DNA from: Niveispirillum sp.
GTDB lineage: Bacteria > Pseudomonadota > Alphaproteobacteria > Azospirillales > Azospirillaceae
Assembly: GCF_017996735.1 (NCBI RefSeq)
Contig: NZ_JAGOGJ010000047.1
Coordinates: 1-45,625 of the forward strand
Direction of reading: 5' to 3'
DNA: 45,625 nucleotides
The translations under genes and the position numbers were made by a program. Positions 17,099-25,619 of the stretch are shown piece by piece (position 1 is the first letter of the stretch; the number at the start of each line of letters is the position of its first letter). The notes under the pieces are model-generated. The model worked only from the letters and a program-made list of their open reading frames with translations, did not search any database and was not told the DNA's origin.

Positions 17099-17353
17099 TT
17101 GGACAGTCTGACTGCCGCGCTGGAGCGCCTGGATAAGTCCATCGGCCTGCTGGATCGTGCCTTGACGCGCCGGCTGGAGCGGATGGACGCCAATGCAGGT
17201 ACGGCCGGCTGGCTGTCGGAAAAGCTGCGGCTGGAGGCGGAACTGGCGGCGGCCCGCCATGCGGAACGTCAGGCACAGGAACAGGCCCGCGTCATGAGGG
17301 TTCGCCTGGACGCGGCGATTTCACGCCTGCAGGGCGTGCTTGAGGAAGGTTGA
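17099..17353 (+). CDS. Small coiled-coil protein (DUF4164-like)
   Basis: An 84-residue, almost entirely helical and charged protein with heptad-like leucines and alanines (LEAELAAARHAERQAQEQARVMRVRLDAAI), so a coiled coil is likely. It begins at a TTG behind GAAGAG, and its TGA lies 2 bp before the zapA ATG. Small coiled-coil proteins of this type precede zapA in many alphaproteobacteria. A link to cell division is inferred from position only; the function is unknown. Confidence 0.7.
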   Translation: MDSLTAALERLDKSIGLLDRALTRRLERMDANAGTAGWLSEKLRLEAELAAARHAERQAQEQARVMRVRLDAAISRLQGVLEEG

Positions 17354-17355
17354 TC

Positions 17356-17724
17356 ATGCGTCGCGTCGATTTTACCCTGAATGGCCGTAACCACTCGCTG
17401 ACCTGCGAAGATGGGCAGGAGCAGCGTCTGCTGGAACTGGCGGCCTATGTCGATGCCCGCATGCAGGAACTGACGGGCGGTGCCGCCGGTCATGAGGTGC
17501 AGAACCTGATTGCCACCTGCATCGTGCTGGCGGATGAATTGATGGAGGCCCGGGCCGAGGCAAAGTCCCTGCGCGCCGGCCATGCCCCGGCCCCCATTGT
17601 GCATCAGCAGCAGCCGGCATCCACGCCCGCGACCAGCCCGGCCGATGAGGCGAAGGTGGTTGCCGCCGTCGATACATTGGCAAAACGCATCGAAGACATT
17701 GCAGCGCGGCTCGAACGCGCCTAG
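17356..17724 (+). CDS. zapA: Cell division protein ZapA
   Basis: A 122-residue ZapA-type FtsZ-associated protein. The N-terminal domain follows the family (VDFTLNGRNHSLTCEDGQEQRLLELAAYVDARM), with a C-terminal coiled-coil helix at about residues 95-120. ZapA tetramers bundle FtsZ filaments at mid-cell. An Ala/Pro/Gln linker at about residues 75-95 is longer than in E. coli. I chose the ATG at 17356, with GAGGAAGG upstream, over an in-frame TTG six bases before it. The 6S RNA gene follows, as usual for the zapA-ssrS-fau order. Confidence 0.9.
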   Translation: MRRVDFTLNGRNHSLTCEDGQEQRLLELAAYVDARMQELTGGAAGHEVQNLIATCIVLADELMEARAEAKSLRAGHAPAPIVHQQQPASTPATSPADEAKVVAAVDTLAKRIEDIAARLERA

Positions 17725-17737
17725 ATATAGGACAGGA

Positions 17738-17890
17738 GGTTGGCTGCCTGGTGCGTCAGGTCGCTTTATCCCCGGGGCCGATAATCATTCCTCGAGGGGG
17801 CTGTCCCTACCGGCGCCGTGGTGCCGGCATATGGCTCCCACCTGTTTGCACAGGTCACGAGGGATAGCACACACCAACGGCCAAGGCGGC
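17738..17890 (+). ncRNA. ssrS: 6S RNA
   Basis: Between zapA and fau, the standard place of 6S RNA in proteobacteria. The core CCCCGGGGCCGATAAT (17770-17785) closely matches the conserved CCCCUGAGCCGAUA block of E. coli 6S RNA, and GAGGGATAGC (17870-17879) matches its 3' partner GGGUUACAGC. The 5' segment TGGCTGCCTGGTGCGT can pair with the 3' segment ACACACCAACGGCCA, closing the rod-like molecule with a large bulge. 6S RNA binds the sigma-70 RNA polymerase holoenzyme and mimics an open promoter. The ends are estimated to within about 10 nt. Confidence 0.75.
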
Positions 17891-17928
17891 CATCTTCCGC
17901 ATTATGTCTGTTCCGTCAAGCGCCGGGC

Positions 17929-18012
17929 GCCGCCATCCGGCGGCTTGGCTTACGCGGCACGTGCCGCGCGGCGGCAATTGCCGCCGTACCATCGGCCGGA
18001 TCCGACCGATGG
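17929..18012. repeat. Four consecutive palindromes/hairpins before fau
   Basis: An 84-nt run of dyad symmetries: GCCGCC-ATCC-GGCGGC (17929-17944), the perfect palindrome CGCGGCACGTGCCGCG (17953-17968), the abutting perfect palindrome CGGCGGCAATTGCCGCCG (17969-17986), and a 24-nt palindrome CCATCGG...CCGATGG with one mismatch (17989-18012). It lies between 6S RNA and fau. It may fold into a 6S 3' processing or termination structure or a fau leader. Confidence 0.7.
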
Positions 18013-18040
18013 TATTGTCCTCCACCAAATCGCCGGTTTT

Positions 18041-18643
18041 ATGATGCCAGACCTGGACGTCGATCCAATCGCCCAGGCCAAGCAGGCCGCCCGTATCGAG
18101 GCGCGCCAGGTTCGCGCCCGCTGCCATGCTGTGGTCGGGCCGGCCGTCGGCGTCGCCATCGCCACTCATCTCCTGTCCCTGCTGCCCGGCCTGCGCTCCG
18201 GTCTCCTGACCATCGCGGGTTATCATGCCAAGGGGGACGAGGCGGACGTGCTGCCCTCGCTCTCGGCCCTGGCCGCCGCCGGCCATGCCACGGCCCTGCC
18301 TGTGGTGGCGGGGCGGGCCTGGCCGCTGGTCTTCCGGCTGTGGCGGCCCGGCCATCCGCTGGTACCCGGCGCCTTTCGCATCATGGAACCGATGGGCGAT
18401 GCGCCGCTGGTCCAGCCCGATATCGTGCTGGTGCCGCTGCTGGCCTTCGATCAGGCGGGTTACCGTCTGGGCTATGGCGGCGGCTTTTATGACCGCACGC
18501 TGGAAGTGCTGCGGGCGGAGGCACCGACGGTCGCCGTGGGCATCGGCTATGCGGGGCAGGGGGTGGATAAGCTGCCCATCGACGCCTACGATCAAAAGCT
18601 TGACTGGATCGTGACGGAGCAGGGTGCCTGGCGCCCGGCCTGA
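18041..18643 (+). CDS. fau: 5-formyltetrahydrofolate cyclo-ligase
   Basis: A 200-residue ATP-dependent enzyme (YgfA family) converting 5-formyl-THF to 5,10-methenyl-THF and so recycling folate. The C-terminal family signature LGYGGGFYDRTLE, the central PLLAFD and the N-terminal basic helix (KQAARIEARQVRAR) are visible, at normal length. The start is ATG at 18041 or the adjacent ATG at 18044. The frame is open back through the 6S RNA gene, but that part is not protein-like. The 6S-fau pairing is conserved in proteobacteria. Confidence 0.93.
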   Translation: MMPDLDVDPIAQAKQAARIEARQVRARCHAVVGPAVGVAIATHLLSLLPGLRSGLLTIAGYHAKGDEADVLPSLSALAAAGHATALPVVAGRAWPLVFRLWRPGHPLVPGAFRIMEPMGDAPLVQPDIVLVPLLAFDQAGYRLGYGGGFYDRTLEVLRAEAPTVAVGIGYAGQGVDKLPIDAYDQKLDWIVTEQGAWRPA

Positions 18644-18659
18644 CCCATTGGGGATTTTT

Positions 18660-19502
18660 ATGCGGTTGCTTTTCCTGGGCGATATTGTGGGGCGTAGCGG
18701 GCGGGAAGGCGTGTTGCGCCATCTGCCGGACCTGAAGGCCAGGCTGAAACCCGACTTCATCGTCGTGAACGGGGAAAACGCGGCTGGCGGCTTCGGCATC
18801 ACCGAAAAGATCGCGGAAGAGCTGTTTGCGGCGGGCGTGGACTGCGTCACCCTGGGCAACCATGCCTGGGACCAGAAGGAATTGCTGGGGCAGATCGGCC
18901 GCCTGCCGCAACTGGTGCGCCCCATCAACTATCCCGAAGGCACGCCGGGCCGGGGCTTCACGATCCTGCCGGCCAAGAATGGCCGGCACAAGGTGATGGT
19001 GATCAACGCCATGGGCCGGGTGTTCATGGACCCGCTGGATGATCCGTTCCCGCCGGTGGAGAAGGTGTTGAACATTCACCGCCTGGGCGGGGCACGCATG
19101 GGGCCGGCCGGCGTGGACGCCATCATCATGGATATGCATGCCGAGGCCAGCAGCGAAAAGATGATCATGGGCCATGTGCTGGACGGTCGGGTCAGCCTGG
19201 TGGTCGGCACCCATTGCCATGTGCCCACCGCCGACCTGCAGATCCTGAACGGCGGCACCGCCTATCAGACGGATGCCGGCATGTGCGGTGACTATGACAC
19301 TGTCATCGGCATGAAGAAGGAAGCGGCCATCTACAAGATGCTGCGCAAGACGCCGGGCGAGCGTTATTCACCAGGAGAAAACGACGCGACCGTCAGTGTG
19401 TGCGGCGTGTTCGTGGAAACCGATGACCGCACGGGCCTGGCCAAACGGGCAGAGCCGGTGCGGGTCGGCGGTCGGTTGGGGCAGAGCCTGCCGGCGGCCT
19501 GA
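18660..19502 (+). CDS. YmdB-type metallophosphoesterase (TIGR00282 family)
   Basis: A 280-residue calcineurin-like phosphodiesterase. Metal-binding motifs appear in order: FLGDIVGRSG, NGENAAGG, LGNHAWD and GTHCHVPT, as in Bacillus YmdB and Deinococcus DR1281, which hydrolyse 2',3'-cyclic nucleotides. The biological role in proteobacteria is unclear. The ATG at 18660 follows fau by 16 bp, so the two are probably co-transcribed. Length is normal for the family. Confidence 0.9.
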   Translation: MRLLFLGDIVGRSGREGVLRHLPDLKARLKPDFIVVNGENAAGGFGITEKIAEELFAAGVDCVTLGNHAWDQKELLGQIGRLPQLVRPINYPEGTPGRGFTILPAKNGRHKVMVINAMGRVFMDPLDDPFPPVEKVLNIHRLGGARMGPAGVDAIIMDMHAEASSEKMIMGHVLDGRVSLVVGTHCHVPTADLQILNGGTAYQTDAGMCGDYDTVIGMKKEAAIYKMLRKTPGERYSPGENDATVSVCGVFVETDDRTGLAKRAEPVRVGGRLGQSLPAA

Positions 19503-19510
19503 CCTTCGCC

Positions 19511-20497
19511 TCAATTGAGGCCGTCGTCGCGCGATATTTTCACTGGTCCCCCCGGTATCCGGCACCATTCATCACCGGGCAGCAGGAAATCAATCCGTTT
19601 CGCCCCCGGCGGCAGGTCGTCCAGTCGCAGGCTGAACCCGCAACGCCCGTCGCCATGGCCGGCGGCGGCCACATCGGCACGGGGGGCCTTGGCCTCGATA
19701 TCGCGGAACGGTCTGCCATCCACCTCCACCCTGACCGTCACGGGTGGGTATCCGGGGTCATGGGCCCAGCCATGGATGGCGTGATTGATGATCCCGTCGA
19801 TCCAGCCCCGGACCCGGCCCCCCGGCCGGTACGGGCTGGCGTGGCCATCCTGCCAGTATGTGAGGATGCTGTCGGGCCCCTCGAAAAAGGCACGGCGTCG
19901 TCGCTGCTGTTCCTCCGGCCCCATATCCGGCGTCACCTGTGCCAGGGCCAGCACTTCCGCCCGCCGTCTGGCCGGACCACGCCAGGACAGGCCCGGCGGG
20001 TCGGGCCAGGGCGCGTGCCCGGCCAGACAGGGGGCCAAGCTCCGGACAAGGGACAGCAAGGCCGGAAATGTCAGTTCATCCAGGCTGCGGTGCCCGATGC
20101 CGGGGGGGATGTCGAAGGACCGGACGGCCAGGATGGGGCCGGCATCGATCTCCGCGACCATGACATGGGCCGTCACCCCGAACTGTTTCGCGCCCTCATA
20201 CAGGGCCAGATGATTGCTGCCTGACCCCGGATAATCCGGCGGGGCCGGATGGATGTTAACGGCGCCGGCGCGACAGAGGGTCAGCATGGACGCCGGCACG
20301 ACATGCCCGAAACCGATGCTGACCAGCCGGATGGCCTGATCCTGGCCGGAGAGGAGCAGGGCGCCCAACTGTTCCCGGTCGGTGACAGGATCGGCCCCCG
20401 GCAATAACGGGGCCAGAACCGGGACCAGCCCCGCCGCCGTGGCCAGGACCAGCCGGTCCGGCACGGTGGCGGGCAGTCCCGGCATCCGCTCAGCCAC
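19511..20497 (-). CDS. Formyltransferase-like protein fused to a C-terminal GWAxDP domain
   Basis: A 328-residue protein with two parts. The N-terminal part (about residues 15-160) follows methionyl-tRNA formyltransferase-like folds, with the catalytic triad N81, H83 (VNIHPAPPDYPG) and D118 (EIDAGPIL); 10-formyl-THF use is inferred. The C-terminal part (about residues 228-328) carries GWAHDP, VRVEVDG and GDGRCGF, resembling a domain found in alphaproteobacterial glycan- and surface-related proteins (from memory). It could formylate an amino-sugar or similar. The GTG start at 20497 has AGGAG upstream and overlaps the trpE stop by 8 bp; an ATG at 20485 is the alternative. Confidence 0.75.
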   Translation of the reverse strand: MAERMPGLPATVPDRLVLATAAGLVPVLAPLLPGADPVTDREQLGALLLSGQDQAIRLVSIGFGHVVPASMLTLCRAGAVNIHPAPPDYPGSGSNHLALYEGAKQFGVTAHVMVAEIDAGPILAVRSFDIPPGIGHRSLDELTFPALLSLVRSLAPCLAGHAPWPDPPGLSWRGPARRRAEVLALAQVTPDMGPEEQQRRRRAFFEGPDSILTYWQDGHASPYRPGGRVRGWIDGIINHAIHGWAHDPGYPPVTVRVEVDGRPFRDIEAKAPRADVAAAGHGDGRCGFSLRLDDLPPGAKRIDFLLPGDEWCRIPGGPVKISRDDGLN

Positions 20498-22001
20498 GGT
20501 TCTCCTGGGCGAAGCGCACGGCCTCCTCCGCAGCCTTGAACAGGGCCTTGGCCTTGTTCACCGTCTCCTGATACTCGGATTCCGGGTCGCTGTCGGCCAC
20601 CACACCGCCGCCCGCCTGTACATGCATGACACCATCCTTCAACACGGCGGTGCGCAGGGCGATGCAGGTGTCCATGGTGCCATTGGCCGCGAAATACCCG
20701 ATGCAGCCGCCATAGATGCCGCGACGGGTCTTCTCCAACTCGTCGATGATCTCCATCGCCCGAACCTTGGGCGCCCCCGACACGGTGCCCGCCGGGAAAC
20801 CGGCGACCAACGCCTCGATAGGCGAGAATTTCGGGTTCAGCTTTCCTTCCACATTCGAAACGATGTGCATCACGTGGGAGTAATATTCGATGGTAAACTT
20901 TTCCGTTACCGTAACGGTTCCCGTCTGCGACACCCGCCCCACATCGTTACGGCCCAGATCCAGCAGCATCAGATGCTCGGCCAGTTCCTTGGGATCGGAC
21001 AGAAGGTCGGCAGCCAGTTCCTTGTCCTCCGCCGCGTTCTTGCCGCGTTTGCGAGTGCCGGCGATGGGGCGGATGGTGACGGTGTCGTCACGCAGGCGCA
21101 CCAGAATCTCGGGGCTGGAACCCACGATCGACAGGTCGCCGAAATCCAGGAAGAACAGGAAGGGCGACGGGTTCAGACGGCGCAGTGCCCGGTAGAGCGC
21201 GAAAGGCGGCAGGGTGAAGGGCACGGAGAAGCGCTGGCTGGGCACGACCTGGAAGATGTCGCCGGCCCGGACATACTCCTTGGCCTTCTCCACAACGCCG
21301 AAATATTCCTGGCGTGCCGTGTTCGACTCCGGCTCCGGCAACGCGGTCACATCGGTTGTCGTCTCATGCCCGCCCGGCACCGGTCCTTCCAGATCGGCCA
21401 CCGATTCCGCCAGCCGCGTGCGGGCGGCTTCAAACGCATCGGCCGCCGACAGGCCCGGCTGGGGGCGGACGGGGGTGACAACGGTCACGACATTCTCGAT
21501 CCCGTCGAAAATGGCCATGACGGTGGGCCGGACCATGATGCTGTCATCCAGGTCCAACTCGTTGGGATTGCTGTCGGGCAGCTTCTCCATCAACCGGACC
21601 ATGTCATAGCCCAGATAGCCGAACAGGCCGGCCGACATGGGCGGCAGTTCCGCCGGCAGGTCGATGCGGCTTTCATCCAGCAGGTCGGACAGAACCTTCA
21701 GCGGATCGCCCTGGCACGGCACGAAGCTGTTGGGATCATCCGCCGCATTGCGGTTGATCTGCGAATGGGTTCCCCGGCAGCGCCAGATCAGGTCCGGCTT
21801 CAACCCGATCATGGAATAGCGGCCGCGCACCGATCCGCCGGTGACCGATTCCAGCAGGAAAGCGTTGGGGCGCCCGCGCACAAGCTTCAGCATGGCGGAA
21901 ACGGGCGTGTCCAGATCGCTGACCAACCGGGTCCAGAGCACCTGCGCCGCCCCGGACTCATAGGTGCGGATAAAGGTGCTGTTGTCCGGAAAGGTGCGCA
22001 C
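20490..22001 (-). CDS. trpE: Anthranilate synthase component I
   Basis: A 503-residue chorismate-using enzyme, the first step of tryptophan synthesis. The LLES feedback-inhibition element occurs near residue 50 (LLESVTGGSVRGRYSMIG), and the C-terminal chorismate-binding domain shows SPEIL, IAGTRKRG, LVDLGRND-like LLDLGRNDVGR and GAPKVRAMEIIDELE motifs. The start is GTG at 22001, with AGGAG spaced 8 bp upstream inside the last codons of ppiD. Only 5 bp separate the two genes, so no leader-peptide attenuator fits. trpG is not downstream, where alphaproteobacteria often have it; the amidotransferase must be encoded elsewhere. Confidence 0.97.
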   Translation of the reverse strand: MRTFPDNSTFIRTYESGAAQVLWTRLVSDLDTPVSAMLKLVRGRPNAFLLESVTGGSVRGRYSMIGLKPDLIWRCRGTHSQINRNAADDPNSFVPCQGDPLKVLSDLLDESRIDLPAELPPMSAGLFGYLGYDMVRLMEKLPDSNPNELDLDDSIMVRPTVMAIFDGIENVVTVVTPVRPQPGLSAADAFEAARTRLAESVADLEGPVPGGHETTTDVTALPEPESNTARQEYFGVVEKAKEYVRAGDIFQVVPSQRFSVPFTLPPFALYRALRRLNPSPFLFFLDFGDLSIVGSSPEILVRLRDDTVTIRPIAGTRKRGKNAAEDKELAADLLSDPKELAEHLMLLDLGRNDVGRVSQTGTVTVTEKFTIEYYSHVMHIVSNVEGKLNPKFSPIEALVAGFPAGTVSGAPKVRAMEIIDELEKTRRGIYGGCIGYFAANGTMDTCIALRTAVLKDGVMHVQAGGGVVADSDPESEYQETVNKAKALFKAAEEAVRFAQENRG

Positions 22002-22006
22002 GGGAC

Positions 22007-23899
22007 TTACTCCTGCGTGGTGCGGTAGAGCTGGTTGATCAGGGACTGGTTGATGGTCACACCGTAATGGGCGCGCAGGGCGGCCAGATACTGCATGACC
22101 AGTTCATCCTGCATGGCCTGGCCCGTCGAACTGGCCAATTGCGCCAACTGGTTGGCGGCCATCGGATTGGCGGGATCGGCCGCGATGATGCCGGTCAGCT
22201 TGGCCACCACCACCCCCGTCGGCTTTTCCGCCGTCGTCACGCTGCCCACGGCGCTGCCGAACAGGGTCTGAACGGCGGCGGCGGGGATCAGGGCGCTGGG
22301 CGCGCCGGCCCGCATCAACGGATCGACATTCTGGACCAGCGCGCCGGACACGCCGGCGGCGGCGTCCTTGGCGGCGCTGCCGGCCTTGATCTTCTCGACG
22401 ATCTCCTCGGCCTTTTTCCGGGCCGCGACCTGCTTCTGCTCGGCCTGCCAGTCGCCCAGGACGACCGACTTCACCTCGTCCAGCGGCTTCAGCGCGGCGG
22501 GGATCACCGATTCCACCTGTACAGCAAAGAAAGCCTCGCTGCCGGCCTCCTCCACGCTGCCCGTCTGGCCCTCGGCCACGGTGAAGCCAGCGGTCACGAT
22601 CTTGTCGATGGCTGGCAGGGTGGCGCCCTGGGCGACGCCGGCCTTGTCGGCACCGCGATTGTCGATCTTCTCCAGCTTGACGACGCGCGCGCCCACGGCC
22701 TGGGCGGCCTCGGCCAGGGGGGTGCCGCCGGCCAGTTCATCTTCCAGCTTGGTGGACAGTTCGAACATCTTTTCCACGGCCTTGTCCTGCCGGACCTTGG
22801 CCGCAACCTCGTCCTTCACATCCTCCAGCTTGCGCTCACCGCCGGCCTGGACCTTGGTGATGGTGAAGATGTGGAAACCGAAGGCGCTTTCCACCGGGCC
22901 GCCGGAGGTACCCTGGGCGGTGGCGAAGGCGGGTTCGGCCAGTTCGACCGGCAGACCATCCTTCAGCACATCCTCCAGCGTCACAGCCTCGACGCCGGCG
23001 GCCGTGGCCACGTCTTCCACCGACTTGCCGCCCTTCACCTCGGCCAGCGCCTTGTCGGCGGCGTCCTTGCTGGGGAACACGGCCTGGGTGATCGACCGCT
23101 TTTCCGGCGTGATGTAATCGCCGGCATGGCCGTCATAATATTCCTTCAGCAACTCATCCGTGACCTCGACATCCTTGGTCAGGTTCACGGCTTCGATCAG
23201 GGCCACGTTCAGGGTGCGATATTCGGGCGCGGTATAGCGGACGGCCTTTTCCTTGTGGAAGGCCTCCAGCGTCGCCTGATCCGGCGAGGGGGCGGCCGGC
23301 ATCGCATTATAGGGGATGGTAACGATCTCGAAGGTCCGTCCCTCGAACCGGTAGCGGTACAGTGCCTCGGCCAGGGTCTTCGACGCGTTGGCGCCGGCGG
23401 TGACGGCACCGATCAGGTCGCTGCGGGCCATGTCGCCGCGCACATCCTCGACAAAGCCGGCCTCGGTCAGGCCGTTCTGCTGCAACAGCGCACGCATCAG
23501 GTTGGCGTCGAAATTGCCGAAACTGTCCTTGAAGGCCGGAACCTTCAGCACTTCCGCGCGCACAGTATCGTCCGCGACGCGCAGGCCCAGATCATCAGCC
23601 GCCAGCGCCAGCAATTTCTTCTGGATCAACTGTTCCAGGGCGCGGTCGCGCAGGCCGAACTGACGGGCCTGTTCCTCGCTGAATTCCGGACCGACCATCT
23701 GCCGCATGCGGTTGAATTCGACGCGGTAGGCCTGATCCAGTTCCAGCGGCGTGATGGCCTGATCACCGACCTGGGCGACACCCTTCTGCACCCCCTTGGT
23801 GACATCGCCGATGCCCCAGACAGCGAAGCTGATGATCAGGGCCACGAACAGGATCTTGACGACCCAGGAGCCGGCGGTGCTGCGGATGATCTGGAGCAT
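22007..23899 (-). CDS. ppiD: PpiD-type membrane-anchored peptidyl-prolyl isomerase/chaperone
   Basis: A 630-residue periplasmic folding factor held by one N-terminal helix (about residues 12-33, VVKILFVALIISFAVWGIGDV). A SurA_N-like helical region follows (about 40-180), a parvulin domain lies at about 245-350 with its typical end FGFHIFTITK, and a long C-terminal helical region completes it. PpiD sits near the Sec translocon and helps emerging outer-membrane proteins. The ATG at 23899 is used; the upstream frame is not protein-like. It is divergent from tpiA and begins the ppiD-trpE-formyltransferase set. Confidence 0.92.
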   Translation of the reverse strand: MLQIIRSTAGSWVVKILFVALIISFAVWGIGDVTKGVQKGVAQVGDQAITPLELDQAYRVEFNRMRQMVGPEFSEEQARQFGLRDRALEQLIQKKLLALAADDLGLRVADDTVRAEVLKVPAFKDSFGNFDANLMRALLQQNGLTEAGFVEDVRGDMARSDLIGAVTAGANASKTLAEALYRYRFEGRTFEIVTIPYNAMPAAPSPDQATLEAFHKEKAVRYTAPEYRTLNVALIEAVNLTKDVEVTDELLKEYYDGHAGDYITPEKRSITQAVFPSKDAADKALAEVKGGKSVEDVATAAGVEAVTLEDVLKDGLPVELAEPAFATAQGTSGGPVESAFGFHIFTITKVQAGGERKLEDVKDEVAAKVRQDKAVEKMFELSTKLEDELAGGTPLAEAAQAVGARVVKLEKIDNRGADKAGVAQGATLPAIDKIVTAGFTVAEGQTGSVEEAGSEAFFAVQVESVIPAALKPLDEVKSVVLGDWQAEQKQVAARKKAEEIVEKIKAGSAAKDAAAGVSGALVQNVDPLMRAGAPSALIPAAAVQTLFGSAVGSVTTAEKPTGVVVAKLTGIIAADPANPMAANQLAQLASSTGQAMQDELVMQYLAALRAHYGVTINQSLINQLYRTTQE

Positions 23900-24175
23900 G
23901 GGGACGCTTGTTGTTCCATCGAATGGGTGCGGTGCCACCCGCCGAAATGCGGATCGCACCGCCGGGCGAGAGCCCGGAAGGCGCGGCATCATAGGGAAGC
24001 CGCAACCGGGGGGCAAGTCCGGGGGGCGGGCAGGCGCCATGTCTTGCGCATCGGCCCATGACAGCGTTGACCTTTTGGACAGCACGCGCATGTCCGCATA
24101 ATCTTTCCGTCACATACGGCCGGCGGACCGGGAACAACCCGGCGGACATGGCCGACAAGAAGAGTAGAGGATGAA

Positions 24176-24931
24176 ATGACCGTTCGCCGTTACCTGATTG
24201 CCGGCAATTGGAAGATGCATTGCCGGCGGGACGATGGTGCTGCGCTGGCCGCCGATCTGGCGGCACGCGTCGGACCCGTCGCCGATAAGCGATTCGACCT
24301 GCTGGTCTGTCCGCCCGCCACCATCATCACCACTGTTGCCCAGGCCGTGTCCGGCAATGCCGTTTCCGTGGGCGGGCAGGATTGCCATGCGCAGGCCCAG
24401 GGTGCCCATACGGGCGACATCGCGGCTGAAATGCTGGCCGATGCCGGCGCCGGCTGGGTGATCGTCGGCCATTCCGAACGCCGCACCAACCATGGCGAAA
24501 GCAGCGCCGTCATCAAGGGCAAGGCTGCCGCCGCCCTGCGGGCGGGCCTGAACGCCATCGTCTGCGTCGGCGAGACGGAGGCCGAGCGTGACGCCGGCAA
24601 CGCCGAGGCGGTGGTGGCGGCGCAACTGATCGGCTCGATTCCCGACGGCGCCACGGCGGCCAATACCGTCATCGCCTATGAACCGGTCTGGGCCATCGGC
24701 ACGGGGCGCACGCCGACCCTGGCGGACATTGCTGCCATGCATGCCATGATCCGTGCCCGGCTGGCGGGACTGGTCACCGATCCCGATGCCGTGCGTATCC
24801 TTTATGGCGGGTCGGTGAAGCCGTCGAATGCCGCCGAAATCCTTGACCTGGCCGATGTCGACGGTGCCCTGGTGGGTGGGGCCAGCCTGAAGGCGGATGA
24901 TTTCTGGGCCATCGCGCAAGCCTGCCCTTGA
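24176..24931 (+). CDS. tpiA: Triosephosphate isomerase
   Basis: A 251-residue glycolytic (beta/alpha)8 enzyme interconverting dihydroxyacetone phosphate and glyceraldehyde-3-phosphate. N11 and K13 (GNWKM), H99 (GHSERR) and E169 (AYEPVWAIGTG) are the catalytic residues, and the phosphate loop GGSVKPSNA is present. A ribosome binding site (AGAGGATGAA) precedes the ATG. It is divergent from ppiD across 276 bp and followed by a hairpin and secG, an order widespread in alphaproteobacteria. Confidence 0.98.
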   Translation: MTVRRYLIAGNWKMHCRRDDGAALAADLAARVGPVADKRFDLLVCPPATIITTVAQAVSGNAVSVGGQDCHAQAQGAHTGDIAAEMLADAGAGWVIVGHSERRTNHGESSAVIKGKAAAALRAGLNAIVCVGETEAERDAGNAEAVVAAQLIGSIPDGATAANTVIAYEPVWAIGTGRTPTLADIAAMHAMIRARLAGLVTDPDAVRILYGGSVKPSNAAEILDLADVDGALVGGASLKADDFWAIAQACP

Positions 24932-24994
24932 TACTTCGCTATGGCGTCCCGTCGCGGGACCGGTTAAGAAGCGTGACGGATACATGACGCGGGC

Positions 24995-25031
24995 GCCGCC
25001 CGCTTCCCCCTTGAAACGGGAAGCGGGCGGC
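24995..25031 (+). terminator. Strong hairpin after tpiA
   Basis: A perfect 14-bp stem, GCCGCCCGCTTCCC (24995-25008) and GGGAAGCGGGCGGC (25018-25031), with a 9-nt loop. Only a weak T-run (CTTGCGTTT) follows, so it may reduce rather than stop transcription into secG. Confidence 0.6.
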
Positions 25032-25121
25032 CTTGCGTTTGGGCGCTTGATGCGCCATTTGCTTATCGACGGTCGCGGGTCCCGCGGCCCGGTTCCGTGA
25101 CGGTATTCAGGGATTGTTGGG

Positions 25122-25448
25122 ATGCAAGAGGTAGTCCTGGTCGTGCATCTGCTGATCACGCTGGCGCTGATCGGCGTGGTTCTGGTGCAGAAGTCGGAAG
25201 GCGGCGGCCTGGGCGTGGGTGGCGGCACCATGGGCGGTTTCATGACCGCCCGCGGCAGCGCCAACCTGCTCACCCGCACCACTGCCGTTCTGGCGGCCCT
25301 GTTCTTCTGCACCAGCCTGATCCTGGCCATCATGGCCGGCACGGGTTCCAGCCAGAAGAGCATTTTCGACAAGCTGCCGGCCCCCGGCAGCGAGGCTCCG
25401 GTGACGCCCGCCGAGCCGGCCAAGCCGGCGGTTCCCGTCGGCCAGTAA
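25122..25448 (+). CDS. secG: Protein translocase subunit SecG
   Basis: A 108-residue SecG with two membrane helices (about residues 3-22 and 50-70), separated by the family cytoplasmic loop (VLVQKSEGGGLGVGGGTMGGFMTARG), where the VQKSEGGGLG segment is strongly conserved. It assists SecYEG in protein export. The C-terminal tail is Pro/Ala-rich (APGSEAPVTPAEPAKPA), as in other alphaproteobacteria. tpiA-secG-pyrG is a conserved order. Confidence 0.94.
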   Translation: MQEVVLVVHLLITLALIGVVLVQKSEGGGLGVGGGTMGGFMTARGSANLLTRTTAVLAALFFCTSLILAIMAGTGSSQKSIFDKLPAPGSEAPVTPAEPAKPAVPVGQ

Positions 25449-25480
25449 GGCCCGAAGGCGCAACGGCCCGTGGATATGGC

Positions 25481-25509
25481 AAGAGGCGGCAGACATGCCG
25501 CCTCTTTCC
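25481..25509 (+). terminator. Terminator after secG
   Basis: A perfect 11-bp stem, AAGAGGCGGCA (25481-25491) and TGCCGCCTCTT (25496-25506), with a GACA loop and a short T-run. It lies between secG and pyrG. Confidence 0.75.
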
Positions 25510-25619
25510 GTTAGGGCGTGAATATGGTGAAATGGGCATCCGTGCCCCGATGTGAAATCTCAATTGCTTGGGCCGGATGGGCCCAACCTGTTGGCATGCT
25601 TGGCGAAGGTTAGGGTTCC

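Noticed and set aside
17099..17353. Treating the coiled-coil frame as spurious
   Set aside because: Its spacing to zapA, helical composition and usual genomic position support a real gene despite the TTG start.
21980..22030. Tryptophan leader peptide or attenuator before trpE
   Set aside because: Only 5 bp separate ppiD and trpE, with no Trp-rich short ORF.
20382..24061. Two long plus-strand frames opposite trpE and ppiD
   Set aside because: Low-complexity His/Gly/Arg-rich translations, fully overlapped by confident genes.
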